Source of the DNA: CBDCNP01 sp965222425
GTDB lineage: Bacteria > Acidobacteriota > Vicinamibacteria > Marinacidobacterales > DATDRI01
Direction: 5' to 3'
DNA: 64,000 nucleotides
Assembly (NCBI GenBank): GCA_965222425.1
Contig: CBDCTW010000002.1
Coordinates: 62,001-126,000, forward strand
A model generated the notes under the pieces. That model searched no databases, had not been told where the DNA came from, and saw only the letters and a list, made by a program, of their open reading frames with translations. Positions 1 to 8,696 of this stretch are shown here, in pieces (positions within the stretch are counted from its first letter, which is position 1; the number at the start of each line of letters is the position of its first letter). The translations under genes and the position numbers were made by a program.

Positions 1-1172
1 CCTCGGCTTACTTTGTGACCCGGCTCGATCTCACCGGAGTCCGGCGGCTCCACCCCGGCCAATAGGCGCATGAGGGTCGACTTACCGGCGCCGTTTGGAC
101 CCACTAACGCCACTCGCTCGCCGCGCTCCACCAGGAGATCGACACCGTTGAACACTTGCTTCTTACCGTATTTCTTGGTGACCCCCTTTAGCTCGAGAAC
201 GACCCGGCCGCTCCTTTCGGGCTGGGGCAGGCGCAGCTTCATGAGCTTTCTCTCCGGAGGGGCTTCGATCTGTTCCATCTTCTCGAGCATCTTCACCCGA
301 CTCTGCACCTGCTTAGCCTTGCTGGCTTTGGCGCGAAAACGATCGATGAATCTCTGGATGCGCTCCATCTCCTCTTGCTGGTGACGAGCACGCGCGCGGA
401 GCTCGGCGATCGCCTTTTCCCGAACCTCGAGAAAGTTGGAATAGCTGCCCGGGTAATTTCGGAGTTGGCGTCGATCGATCTCGGTGATGCGGGTGACGAC
501 CCGATCCAAGAAGTAGCGATCATGGGAAACGAGGACCACCCCGTGCGGATACACGGCGAGGAATTCCTCCAGCCAGTTTCGTGCCTCGAGATCGAGGTGA
601 TTTGTAGGCTCGTCGAGCAGAAGAATGTCGGGGCGAGCGAGAAGCAGCTTAGCCAAGGCGATGCGCATCTGCCAACCGCCGCTGAAGGTCTCGGTAGGAG
701 CTTCGAGCTCGTCACGTTGAAACCCCAGGCCGCGAAGTACCTCCCCGACCCGTGCTTCGACGGCGAAGCCCTCCTGCCGATCCCATTCTTCTTGGCATTC
801 CCCGTATCGATTGAGCACCGCCTGATAGCCGGTACTTCCGGGGTCGAGCCGGCTCATCTCTTCCTCGAGCTCTCGCTGCTCGTCCCGTAATGCCAGGACA
901 TCGGCGAACACGGAGGTCGCTTCTTCTTTGAGTGTCCGGCCGCTATGGCTCAATCCATCCTGTGGGAGAAAGCCGATCCTCGTTCCCCGTGGCGCCGTGA
1001 CGTCCCCCCTGTCAGGGGTCCCCGTTCCCGCCAGGATGCGAAGCAGCGTGGTCTTCCCGGAACCGTTGGGACCGGTGAGACCTACTCGGTCCCCTCCGGA
1101 AACATTCCAGGTGACGTTCTCAAAGAGGATTTGACCGCCGAAGCCCTTGGAGAGATTTTGGACTTGTTGCAT
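1..1172 (-). CDS. ABC-F family ATP-binding protein (3' part outside window)
   Basis: This is the N-terminal 390 residues of a soluble ABC-F ATPase, a class that binds the ribosome rather than a membrane permease. Reading from the ATG at 1172, the first nucleotide-binding domain has Walker A GPNGSGKTT (about residues 34-42), a signature FSGGWQMR and Walker B ILLLDEPTNHLD. A charged linker follows (FRAKASKAKQVQSR), then the second Walker A GPNGAGKST. The second signature and the C-terminus lie beyond base 1. The duplicated domains, the linker and the absence of membrane segments are typical of the Uup/YheS/EttA group, but which subgroup cannot be decided from this part. It diverges from the gene starting at 1300, and the gap between them carries that gene's promoter. 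Confidence 0.93.
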   Translation of the reverse strand, partial: MQQVQNLSKGFGGQILFENVTWNVSGGDRVGLTGPNGSGKTTLLRILAGTGTPDRGDVTAPRGTRIGFLPQDGLSHSGRTLKEEATSVFADVLALRDEQRELEEEMSRLDPGSTGYQAVLNRYGECQEEWDRQEGFAVEARVGEVLRGLGFQRDELEAPTETFSGGWQMRIALAKLLLARPDILLLDEPTNHLDLEARNWLEEFLAVYPHGVVLVSHDRYFLDRVVTRITEIDRRQLRNYPGSYSNFLEVREKAIAELRARARHQQEEMERIQRFIDRFRAKASKAKQVQSRVKMLEKMEQIEAPPERKLMKLRLPQPERSGRVVLELKGVTKKYGKKQVFNGVDLLVERGERVALVGPNGAGKSTLMRLLAGVEPPDSGEIEPGHKVSR

Positions 1173-1260
1173 GGCTTGGCCTTATCAATATCCATGAAAA
1201 GTGAAAGCCCGGCTCGTGGAAGCCGGGTGCGTAAAATTATAGCACGCACGCTTCGTGACA

Positions 1261-1290
1261 TTGACACTCTCTCGACCCCGTGCTCATAAT
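1261..1290 (+). promoter_or_regulatory. Sigma70-like promoter for the CRTAC1 gene
   Basis: TTGACA at 1261-1266 and CATAAT at 1285-1290 are separated by 18 bp. The ATG at 1300 lies only 9 bases after the -10 box, so the predicted transcript start is about 3 bases before the start codon and the mRNA would be almost leaderless. No Shine-Dalgarno sequence precedes the ATG. Confidence 0.6.
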
Positions 1291-1299
1291 CGGGTCGTG

Positions 1300-4200
1300 A
1301 TGAGAAAAATGAATCTAACCGTCGGTATCTATTTGGTTGTTTTGGTGTTTGGATTCCCTCGACACTCTCTACAGGGCTCTTCGTCACACCAGAAAACCCC
1401 AGCTAGTGCGCAGGTTCACGCCAACCGGGGCATCGCCCTTCTAGAGCAGTTTCGATTCGAGGAGGCTGCGGCTGAGTTCGAAGCGGTGGTCGCGTTAGAA
1501 CCGGATTTGCTACCTGGCCAGGTGAACCTGGGCATCGCCTATTTCAACCAACGTGACTTCGAGAAAGCGCAAGTGGCGTTCGAGAGAGCGAAGGCCCTCG
1601 ACCCCGACAACTCGCACGTTCACTACAACCTCGGGCTCATCTTCAAGCTCATGGGCAACACCGAGGACGCGGTGATCGCTTTCGAGAAGGTGGCCGCTCA
1701 AGAGCCGACGGACTCGATGACTCTTTATTACTTGGGGACCCTCTACGCCAACCTGAGGCGTCTGGAAGATGCGGAGGCGACGCTCAGAAAGACCCTTGAG
1801 CTTCGACCCAACAACGAATCGGCACACTTCAGCTTGGGAAATGTTCTCATTCGGCAGGGAAGAGCCGAGGAAGGGCGGAAGGAGCTCGAGATTTTCCGCA
1901 CTCTCAAAGAGAGCTTTCCCGCCGAGGCCGCATCGGCCGGGCTCCAGTACACCGAGCTCGGACCTTACGCCGAAGCCATTGAAGAGTCATCGCCACCCCT
2001 GCAGGAAGCGCGGCCCGAGGTGACCGTGGAGTCCGCGGTTAGCTGGGTGGAAGCGACCCAGGAAGCCGGGCTCGAGCTTCCCGCCTTGCCATCACCGCCC
2101 GCCTGGCCCGATTCCGTCGCGGCTTCCAAGTTTGGACTGGATTTCATCGAGAGCCGGCTCCTGCCTCACTTGGGCACGGGGCTGGCGCTGCGCGATCTAG
2201 ATGCCGATGGTGACGCGGATTTGATCTTCGTTCGCGACGGCGGAGCACTCGTCTTCGTCAACGAAGGGGGTCGGTTTCGCAAGCGTGCAACGGGAATCCC
2301 CGAAGTCGGGAAGTTCATAGGCGTCACTGTCGGTGACGTCGATGGCGACGGCGATGCGGATATGTATCTCGTTGGTTCGGGACCGAATGCGCTCTTCATC
2401 AATGACGGTGCGGGGCAATTCGCAAAATCGGACGTAGACGTCGGTGGCAGTGACGTCTCGGTGAGCGCGACCTTCGCCGACGTCGATCACGACGGGGATC
2501 TAGACATTTATGTCTCGAACTATGTCGATCCCGAAGCTCGTCCCGAGCGCGGGACGCTACGCGTGCCACAAGACCTGGTAGGTGCTCCGAATCGACTGTA
2601 TCGAAATAATGGCGACGGTACGTTCACAGAGATCGGTGCGGCGAGTCGCACCGCGGGCGGGGCGTCCCGAAGTCTAGGCTCGATCTTCTCCGATTTGGAC
2701 GACGACCGAGACATCGATTTATTGGTGGTGAACGATGGGCAACCGGTACAGGTTTTCTCGAACGATCGGGTCGGAACCTTTACCGAGAGCGCGGGCGCTT
2801 GGGGCATCGAAACCTCCGGAAGGACGCGGGGAGTGGATTCCGCCGATTTCGATCGAAATGGCGACTTCGATCTGTTCTTCACTGCCGAGGGTGCCGCCTT
2901 GAACTTGCTTCTGCGTGGGCCCGCGCAAACTGGTTTCACCCCCGATGTGGTGTCGCCCGGTCTGTTGGCGGCCGGAGTCCCGGGCGGTCGGTTCGGCACG
3001 GCATTTCTGGATGCCGACAACGATGCCGATTTGGATTTGCTCTTGGTGACGAACGAGCCCGGCGTGGTCGGCGCTTTCTATGAAAGCTCGCGCTCAGGAT
3101 ATCGACGTGCCGGCGTTCTAGCAACGTCTGGGGCGAATGTTGGTGGGGGACGAGCCCTGACGATCGCGGACGTCGATAGCGATGGCGATCTGGATGCGGT
3201 GGTCGGTACCGATCGCGGTCGGCTGTTGTTCTTCCGAAACGATGGCGGGAACTCGGGAGGGTGGATCAACGTCGTTGCGCAAGGACTAAGAAGCAATAAG
3301 GACGGCCTCGGCACCAAAATCGAAGTGAAAGCGGGCTCGGCGCGCCTCCGCCGCGAAGTCCGCTCCATCTCCGGTTACATGTCTCAGAACGAACTGCCTC
3401 TTCATTTCGGGCTGGGGCCACAAAAAACCGCCGACTACATTCGCTTTCTCTGGCCGGGAGGCGTCAAGCAGATCGAGATGGATGTCGAAGGCGGTCAAAC
3501 CGTGACTTACGAAGAGCTCAATCGTAAAGGCACGTCTTGTCCGATTCTTTATACTTGGGACGGTAATCAGATTCGTTTCGTGACCGACTTTCTCGGTGGG
3601 GCCGCGGTCGGTTACCTCCACGCTCCCGGAAAGTACAACTATCCCGATACGGATGAGTACATAAAGCTCGAGCACTTCCCGCCGGTGCCGAAGGATGGCG
3701 CCTATGAGCTCCGGTGGGTAAACCAGCTGGAAGAAGTCCTCGGTTATGACAAGGCTTCGCTGATCGCGGTAGATCATCCCGCCGAGGTCGACGTGTTTCC
3801 CAACGAGCGTCTCCTGCCCGCACCGCCCTATCCCGAGCCGCGACTCTATCCAGTTCGGGATGCGCGCCCTCCGACCAAGGCGGTCGACCAACGAAGCAAC
3901 GACGTCACGCAGTTGATCGCCGAGAAGGATCGACTTTATCCGAGCGAGCTCGTGATGTTGCCGTTCAAGGGCTACGCCGAGCCCCATTCTCTGACCCTCG
4001 ATCTCGGCGAGATCGTCGACGGGGAACATGTGGTGTTGCTTCTTTACGGGTGGATCGACTACACCGATTCGAGCTCGAATCTCGCTGCCTGGCAGGCGGG
4101 GGTCTCGGTCAGGACACCGTATCTCGAGGTGGAAGACGGCGAGGGTGGTTTTCGCATGGCGATTGAGCAAATGGGCTTCCCAGCCGGTCTTCCGAAAACG

Positions 4201-4812
4201 ATGTTGGTCGATCTGGAAGGGATGGTCGACGCAAAACATCGACGCGTGCGCATCACGACGAGCCAGAGGATCTACTGGGATCAGATCCTGGTGGCGACCG
4301 TCGCGCCCGACATCGATCTCCAAGTCACTGAACTGGCACCGGATCGTGCCGAGCTCGGGTTTCGAGGTTATCCGGCCTCGGTCAATCCCGATGGCCGCGC
4401 ACCGAACATTTACGACTACTCACGAATCTCACCGACCGAAGTATGGGATCAGCACCAAGGCAACTACACTCGTTACGGGGATGTGAGGGAGCTGGTAGAA
4501 AACGTCGACGACCGCTACGTCATTACCAAGCACGGCGACGAGCTTACGCTTTCCTTTAACGCCGACCGTCTCCCGGCGTTGCCAGACGGTTGGACGCGGA
4601 CTTTCCTGGTGTTCGCCGATGGCTTTGGGAAAGATATGGATCTCAACTCGGCCGATTCGAATACGGTTGAGCCACTACCGTTTCATGAAATGACGACTTA
4701 TCCGTACCAAAACGGTATGTTCCCTGAGACGGAAGAGCACAAGCGCGATCGACAGACGTACCACACCCGTCGCGTCGAGCGACGGAAGGGATTGGCCGCT
4801 ACGACTCCATAG
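1300..4812 (+). CDS. Secreted TPR / FG-GAP (VCBS) / ASPIC-UnbV protein, CRTAC1-like
   Basis: A large exported protein of 1170 residues. An N-terminal hydrophobic stretch (residues 5-20) acts as signal peptide or anchor. About five TPR units follow (roughly 35-200), then seven calcium-binding FG-GAP/VCBS blades with motifs such as DLDADGDAD, DVDGDGDAD, DVDHDGDLD and DVDSDGDLD (roughly 295-630). Next is an ASPIC/UnbV domain (about 650-740, with LHFGLGP and WPGG). A C-terminal region of about 430 residues matches nothing I can name, though long extensions are common in acidobacterial members. The start at 1300 is preferred over an upstream in-frame ATG at 1255 because it gives a clean signal peptide and sits just after a promoter. 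The TPR and propeller parts suggest protein or ligand binding outside the cytoplasm; no enzymatic residues are recognisable. A second family member lies at 35998-38826. Confidence 0.85.
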   Translation: MRKMNLTVGIYLVVLVFGFPRHSLQGSSSHQKTPASAQVHANRGIALLEQFRFEEAAAEFEAVVALEPDLLPGQVNLGIAYFNQRDFEKAQVAFERAKALDPDNSHVHYNLGLIFKLMGNTEDAVIAFEKVAAQEPTDSMTLYYLGTLYANLRRLEDAEATLRKTLELRPNNESAHFSLGNVLIRQGRAEEGRKELEIFRTLKESFPAEAASAGLQYTELGPYAEAIEESSPPLQEARPEVTVESAVSWVEATQEAGLELPALPSPPAWPDSVAASKFGLDFIESRLLPHLGTGLALRDLDADGDADLIFVRDGGALVFVNEGGRFRKRATGIPEVGKFIGVTVGDVDGDGDADMYLVGSGPNALFINDGAGQFAKSDVDVGGSDVSVSATFADVDHDGDLDIYVSNYVDPEARPERGTLRVPQDLVGAPNRLYRNNGDGTFTEIGAASRTAGGASRSLGSIFSDLDDDRDIDLLVVNDGQPVQVFSNDRVGTFTESAGAWGIETSGRTRGVDSADFDRNGDFDLFFTAEGAALNLLLRGPAQTGFTPDVVSPGLLAAGVPGGRFGTAFLDADNDADLDLLLVTNEPGVVGAFYESSRSGYRRAGVLATSGANVGGGRALTIADVDSDGDLDAVVGTDRGRLLFFRNDGGNSGGWINVVAQGLRSNKDGLGTKIEVKAGSARLRREVRSISGYMSQNELPLHFGLGPQKTADYIRFLWPGGVKQIEMDVEGGQTVTYEELNRKGTSCPILYTWDGNQIRFVTDFLGGAAVGYLHAPGKYNYPDTDEYIKLEHFPPVPKDGAYELRWVNQLEEVLGYDKASLIAVDHPAEVDVFPNERLLPAPPYPEPRLYPVRDARPPTKAVDQRSNDVTQLIAEKDRLYPSELVMLPFKGYAEPHSLTLDLGEIVDGEHVVLLLYGWIDYTDSSSNLAAWQAGVSVRTPYLEVEDGEGGFRMAIEQMGFPAGLPKTMLVDLEGMVDAKHRRVRITTSQRIYWDQILVATVAPDIDLQVTELAPDRAELGFRGYPASVNPDGRAPNIYDYSRISPTEVWDQHQGNYTRYGDVRELVENVDDRYVITKHGDELTLSFNADRLPALPDGWTRTFLVFADGFGKDMDLNSADSNTVEPLPFHEMTTYPYQNGMFPETEEHKRDRQTYHTRRVERRKGLAATTP

Positions 4813-4948
4813 TGCACCAGCCAACTCCCGGACAATTTTCATGGAAACGGTGAGTATCTCGAAATTCAAGGCAAGCTGCATTTAGCTGCTAGAGAAAGTT
4901 CAACGAACCGGAAAACTACCCCTGTTCCCTTGTCGGGTGCTCGTCCCC

Positions 4949-5029
4949 GCATGAGCCGCTCTCTTTGCGCATGAGCTGCTGTTTTTGGCGTATGAGGTGC
5001 TAATTTTCGGCATGAGCGGCACTCTCGCG
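4949..5029. repeat. Four-copy array of a 20-21 bp repeat
   Basis: Four degenerate units begin at 4949, 4969, 4990 and 5010. Each starts G(C/T)ATGAG followed by a (C/G)NGC-type core and a pyrimidine-rich spacer. The spacing of 20, 21 and 20 bp puts every unit on the same face of the helix, as in multi-repeat transposon ends or a protein-binding array. The region is non-coding and lies in the 346-bp gap between the CRTAC1 gene and the DnaJ-TPR gene. Confidence 0.6.
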
Positions 5030-5030
5030 G

Positions 5031-5144
5031 TGCCTTGGTGCATAAATACAGGTAAGTCATTGATTTCATTGACTCTGTGATTTTTTGCCCAAAAACGTAA
5101 CCTGCTGATTCCTTTAGAGTTGTCCAGAGTAATGCACCAAGGCA
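5031..5144. repeat. 114-bp segment bounded by a perfect 13-bp inverted repeat
   Basis: TGCCTTGGTGCAT at 5031-5043 is the exact reverse complement of ATGCACCAAGGCA at 5132-5144. The interior is AT-richer than its surroundings and has no ORF. It directly abuts the 20-bp repeat array. It could be a miniature element or a solo transposon end. Confidence 0.6.
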
Positions 5145-5158
5145 GGTCTCCACCGCCT

Positions 5159-5764
5159 CTAGCATTCGCTGGCTGGGTCTAACTTGAGCGCGCGGGCGAA
5201 CATCGTCCGGGCCCGGCTCGTCATGCCCGCCTCTTCGTAGAGCTCCCCGAGGCCCACCAGGCATTCCACGTCAAAAGCGTCGATTTCGAGCGCCGCTTGA
5301 AAGTGCTCCTCGGACCTTCTTCTCCACATAGGATTTTTTGCCAGCGCCAGCGCGAGTAGTTTGTGGTAGGACGCTTTGCTGGGATCGAAGCGAACCGACT
5401 CTTCCATCAGCTCGGTCGTCTCGTGGAAGTGCATGTCGCGGAAGTGTCGTTTCGCCTCCCGGTAGTAACGCGCGGAGATGTGCTCCACGGAGAACGGTGA
5501 ACGTTTTCCGGGTTTTTTGTGGAGAAAGTCCCTAGGGCTCAGGTCCTCCCCACGAACCGCTTCGGTACGCAACGAATTATCAAAACGACGTCGCTCGAGC
5601 GCATTCGTGAGAATCTTGTGGGCTTCGTTCAACTTCGACAAGATCTCTTCGAGATCGCCCCGAAGGTAAGAACGGCGCATTGAACGAAGGCGATCCGGAT
5701 GGTACCTCTTGACCATCGTGCGATAGGCCTTCCGGATCACTTCTTTCTCCGCACCACGCTTCAC
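5159..5764 (-). CDS. DnaJ-domain/TPR protein; downstream half of a frameshifted DUF4388-DnaJ-TPR gene
   Basis: The J-domain is visible with its HPD motif in MVKRYHPDRLRS and preceding helix II. TPR-like helices follow (SVRFDPSKASYHKLLALALA and a second unit near the C-terminus). The first usable start is a GTG at 5764, but the coding frame is open further upstream. It reads PEEEWIRDDILTKRS and TYYDCLGVKRGAE back into the A8 tract at 5874-5881, where it meets the end of the DUF4388 ORF one base out of frame. The paralogue at 33091-34731 has the same order in one frame and aligns across the joint (IRDDI shared). The original product was therefore a single DUF4388-DnaJ-TPR protein, probably a cytoplasmic co-chaperone-like adaptor. 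Removing one A restores it. Homopolymer sequencing error, slippage or a real mutation are all possible. Confidence 0.75.
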   Translation of the reverse strand: MKRGAEKEVIRKAYRTMVKRYHPDRLRSMRRSYLRGDLEEILSKLNEAHKILTNALERRRFDNSLRTEAVRGEDLSPRDFLHKKPGKRSPFSVEHISARYYREAKRHFRDMHFHETTELMEESVRFDPSKASYHKLLALALAKNPMWRRRSEEHFQAALEIDAFDVECLVGLGELYEEAGMTSRARTMFARALKLDPASEC

Positions 5765-5867
5765 TCCCAGGCAATCGTAATACGTTCCGGAGGCAACCGC
5801 CGAACGCTTGGTCAGGATGTCGTCGCGAATCCACTCTTCCTCGGGTGAAAGCTTCAGTTCCCCCGGC

Positions 5868-6653
5868 TCAGTCTTTTTTTTCGGGCTTCGATTTGACCGC
5901 AGTTTGATGGAACGGGTCCTTGCGCTTCGAAGAGGGGGTCAGCTTACGACTCTGCCCCCCGAGCTCCAAGAAACCTCCGGAGACCAGCGCATATAAACAA
6001 CGGAGCGACTCCTCACCGGTCAAAGGCGATATGGCCAAGATGGCCGCGATCGTCGACTGACCATCCACGCGAGATAGAACGCAACTCTCCTCCGGGGTCA
6101 GGGTGAAGTCCGGGGAAACCACCGAGAAGGTCTTCGCGTAGCTGACGACGCTCTTAGGATTTTCCAGAGCTCGTCGGATCACTGCGGGGTCGTTCATGTG
6201 GCGGACTTCTTCCAGGATGACAGGGATGGTCGGTAGCGTAAGCGCGAGGTCTTCAGCAATCGGGCTGGTGTGTTCGCTGAACCGGTACTCTCCGCTGGTC
6301 CAAGGGAAGACGGAGTGAATGATGGCAAGGACCTGCTCCGCCACCCTTACCTCCACCTCACTCTCGGTCATCAGCCCCATGTCGACGAAAGCCTTTCCCA
6401 GCCGCTGCCCCGTGACTTTCACCTTCTGAGAGGCGAGCGCCAAATGAGAGTTCGTCATCTTCTTGTTTCGGACAAGGAACTCTCCCAGTCTGTCGCCGCG
6501 GTTACTGGAATTGGGGAAGATCATCGTGCCCTCACCGAAATAGATCCGCTTGCTGATCTTGTCTCGAGAAAAGCTGAGAATCCCGGTCTCCCGAGAGTCG
6601 GTGATCGAGTGAATGATTTCGGGAACGAAATCTTTGTTCAGGCTTCCCCGCAC
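5868..6653 (-). CDS. DUF4388 / MshEN-like protein; upstream half of a frameshifted gene
   Basis: 261 residues starting at a GTG preceded by a strong AGGAGGTG ribosome-binding site. The N-terminus is a DUF4388 module (GSLNKDFVPEIIHS and TGILSFSRDKISKRIYFGEG). It is followed by two RLG-type repeats, RLGEFLVRN and RLGKAFVDMG, resembling the tandem c-di-GMP-binding MshEN motif of GspE/PilB N-termini. A winged-helix-like segment (CVLSRVDGQSTIAAI) follows. The ORF ends at a TGA right after an A8 run (5874-5881). The next frame continues with a J-domain, so this is the first part of a three-domain protein. It is the close paralogue of the gene at 33091. Ligand binding is inferred from motif similarity only. 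Confidence 0.8.
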   Translation of the reverse strand: MRGSLNKDFVPEIIHSITDSRETGILSFSRDKISKRIYFGEGTMIFPNSSNRGDRLGEFLVRNKKMTNSHLALASQKVKVTGQRLGKAFVDMGLMTESEVEVRVAEQVLAIIHSVFPWTSGEYRFSEHTSPIAEDLALTLPTIPVILEEVRHMNDPAVIRRALENPKSVVSYAKTFSVVSPDFTLTPEESCVLSRVDGQSTIAAILAISPLTGEESLRCLYALVSGGFLELGGQSRKLTPSSKRKDPFHQTAVKSKPEKKD

Positions 6654-6689
6654 GAAACACCTCCTGAGTGGCTACAACCCTTTTTCAGA

Positions 6690-6709
6690 CGGCTCGTGAA
6701 GACGAGCCG
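6690..6709 (-). other. Perfect 8-bp stem-loop between kamA-like gene and DUF4388 gene
   Basis: CGGCTCGT and ACGAGCCG flank a 4-base loop, 20 bp in all. No U-tract follows in the direction of transcription, so it is not a classic terminator. It lies about 37 bases before the GTG of the DUF4388 gene and could be a processing or leader structure. Confidence 0.4.
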
Positions 6710-6927
6710 AGACCATTGCGTTTTCGGGCAGATGAGATGATTTCCGGTCGAGGCACGATGTAACTTTCCATTGTTTGAAGAAATGGTAAGGGAGAAACGG
6801 GCGAAGCGGTATGCGTCGAAACACAGGGATTTTCCGACAGGAAATGTGGGGGAAATCCCACGGGTGTGGGAGAGACACCAAAGACAAGGGATTCTCCGGC
6901 CGGGACCGGAGAACCCCCAATGTGTTC

Positions 6928-8409
6928 TTAGGGAGCTGGCGCCACGAACGATCCCAGGAGTCGCACGGAAGAAATACCGCGCTTCGAGTCGCGTCGCGCT
7001 TCGATTTGTCGGAGAGGAGTCTCGAAGAAGAACTCTTCCTCACCGAAGGCGGGCTCGAGCTGGCCGAGCCAGGTAGCCTCGGGATCGAATCGGGCGAAGA
7101 AGGGCCGTCCGACCCAACGCGGATCTCGCGCTTGGATAAATTTGAGGACGATCACCTGCTCTCCATGAACGGCCGCGATGCCGTCTACGATGACCTTGCC
7201 CGGACTCGTGGACATCGATGGTCCTCGAACGGTGCGCGCCAGGCCGGAAACCTGTCGGTACGCGTCGTTGAAGATGTGAAACGCCTCGACGAGCGGAAGC
7301 TCGAAGTAGTTCTTGGCGCCAGTATCGCGTTCCACGAACATGTAGTAGGGAATCGCGCCCAACCGAACCTGTTTGCGCCACATCGTGGCCCAGGTGTCAG
7401 CATGGTCGTTGACCCGGCGAATCAGCGGTGCTTGGCAGCGAATGACGGCACCGGCGTTTCGGATCCGGCGCACCGCCTTCTCGGCGACCGGCGTCGCGAG
7501 CTCTTGCGGGTGGCTGTAGTGAGCCATCACAGCGACGCTCCGCCCGCTCTCGCGGATCTCCTCGAAGAGTTCGAGGAGCCCGTCCGCATCCTCGTTGCCA
7601 ACGAATCGGTACGGCCAATAGGCGGGTGCCTTGGTGCCGAAGCGAATGCTGACCAGATTCTCGAGCGAGGGATCGAGCAGGGGCTCCACGTACCTCCTAA
7701 GGACCTGGGTCTTCATGACCATCGGGTCGCCGCCCGTGAACAGGACGTTGGTAACCTGAGGGTGCTCGCGGAGATAGCGCACCAGCGAGTCGGACTGCCG
7801 GGCCGCGAACTTGAGCTCGTCGATCCCGACGAACTGTGCCCAGCGGAAGCAGTACGTGCAGTAGGCGTGGCAGGTCTGGCCCGCCGCCGGAAAGAAAAGC
7901 ACGGTTTCGCCGTACTTGTGCTGCAGCCCGGAGATGGGCTCGCCGTCGACGCGCGGCACGTTGAGCTCCATTTGGCCGGCCGGATGAGGATTCAACGTTT
8001 GCTGAATCTCGCGCGCTGCGGACTGAATCTCTTCTCCTGTTGCCCCACACCGCACCAGGGCGAACATTCTTTCGAAGTCCTCCCTCCTCAGCATCTCCGG
8101 CTGAGGAAAAGTGAGCTGATAGATGGGATCGTCGGGGATGTTCGACCAATCGATGAGATTTTCCAGGACGTAGTCATTGACTCGGAACGGAAGGACCGCG
8201 GATACGGCCTTCATCGAAGTGACTTGGGATGGAGAGAGGCTCTCTAGCTGTGGAATCTCGTCGATATGTCTGCGTGTGAACACGCGGAACTGGCGGTCCT
8301 CCAGGGCTTTGGCTTTCTGGGGGACTGAGTCGTTTTTATTTCTTCTTTCATTCGTGTTAATAACGTCCTCCTTTCTGCATTCCCGAAACCGACACAACTG
8401 TAGCGACAC
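6928..8409 (-). CDS. KamA-family radical SAM protein (lysine 2,3-aminomutase-like)
   Basis: A radical SAM enzyme of up to 493 residues. The 4Fe-4S motif CHAYCTYC places cysteines at residues 180, 184 and 187 counted from the upstream GTG, and FTGGDPM is the SAM-binding GGDP-type motif. GTKAPAYWPYRF and LNPHPAGQ are typical of KamA/YodO-like proteins. A late lysine in STSPGKVIVDG lies where KamA binds pyridoxal phosphate, so a PLP-dependent aminomutase activity is possible but the substrate cannot be read from sequence. The start is unclear. A GGAGG site at about 8367-8371 sits inside this frame and points to a rare ATT at 8361, while the nearby ATG at 8351 is out of frame. The GTG at 8409 has no ribosome-binding site. 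The first 20-25 residues may not be translated. Confidence 0.85.
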   Translation of the reverse strand: MSLQLCRFRECRKEDVINTNERRNKNDSVPQKAKALEDRQFRVFTRRHIDEIPQLESLSPSQVTSMKAVSAVLPFRVNDYVLENLIDWSNIPDDPIYQLTFPQPEMLRREDFERMFALVRCGATGEEIQSAAREIQQTLNPHPAGQMELNVPRVDGEPISGLQHKYGETVLFFPAAGQTCHAYCTYCFRWAQFVGIDELKFAARQSDSLVRYLREHPQVTNVLFTGGDPMVMKTQVLRRYVEPLLDPSLENLVSIRFGTKAPAYWPYRFVGNEDADGLLELFEEIRESGRSVAVMAHYSHPQELATPVAEKAVRRIRNAGAVIRCQAPLIRRVNDHADTWATMWRKQVRLGAIPYYMFVERDTGAKNYFELPLVEAFHIFNDAYRQVSGLARTVRGPSMSTSPGKVIVDGIAAVHGEQVIVLKFIQARDPRWVGRPFFARFDPEATWLGQLEPAFGEEEFFFETPLRQIEARRDSKRGISSVRLLGSFVAPAP

Positions 8410-8696
8410 GCTTTCTAGTGCCTACCCATTGATGGTGGACCTGCTCGAAGGGAATCTCCAGCTTTCAGAATCCAACACCGGATGCCCACCAGGAGCGATG
8501 ACAGCAGCTTTTCAAGAGGGGCCGGCGCGTGGCGCTGGATACCCTTCTCAATCGGGGAACTCCACTATACCAGAATCGCCGTAACTGTTCAAATACAAGA
8601 GCTTGGAGCGCGGCACACCCACTCCTTCCTCGACTGTGCTATCCTCCACAACCCCGTGGCCGCCTTTTCGGCCCTCACCGCTCTTGGAGGTAACGC

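Noticed and set aside
3286..4323. Minus-strand ORF of 345 codons inside the CRTAC1 gene
   Set aside because: Antisense shadow without a ribosome-binding site or family.
4949..5029. CRISPR array
   Set aside because: Units are degenerate, spacers are only about 8 bp and no cas gene is present.
6690..6709. Rho-independent terminator of the KamA-like gene
   Set aside because: Perfect stem but followed by TCTGAAAAA on the transcribed strand, not a U-run.
6811..8247. Long plus-strand ORF of 478 codons opposite the KamA-like gene
   Set aside because: The minus strand carries clear radical SAM motifs; the plus frame has no family and is a GC-driven mirror ORF.
8349..8351. ATG as start of the KamA-like gene
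   Set aside because: Out of frame with the radical SAM reading frame despite its convenient position.
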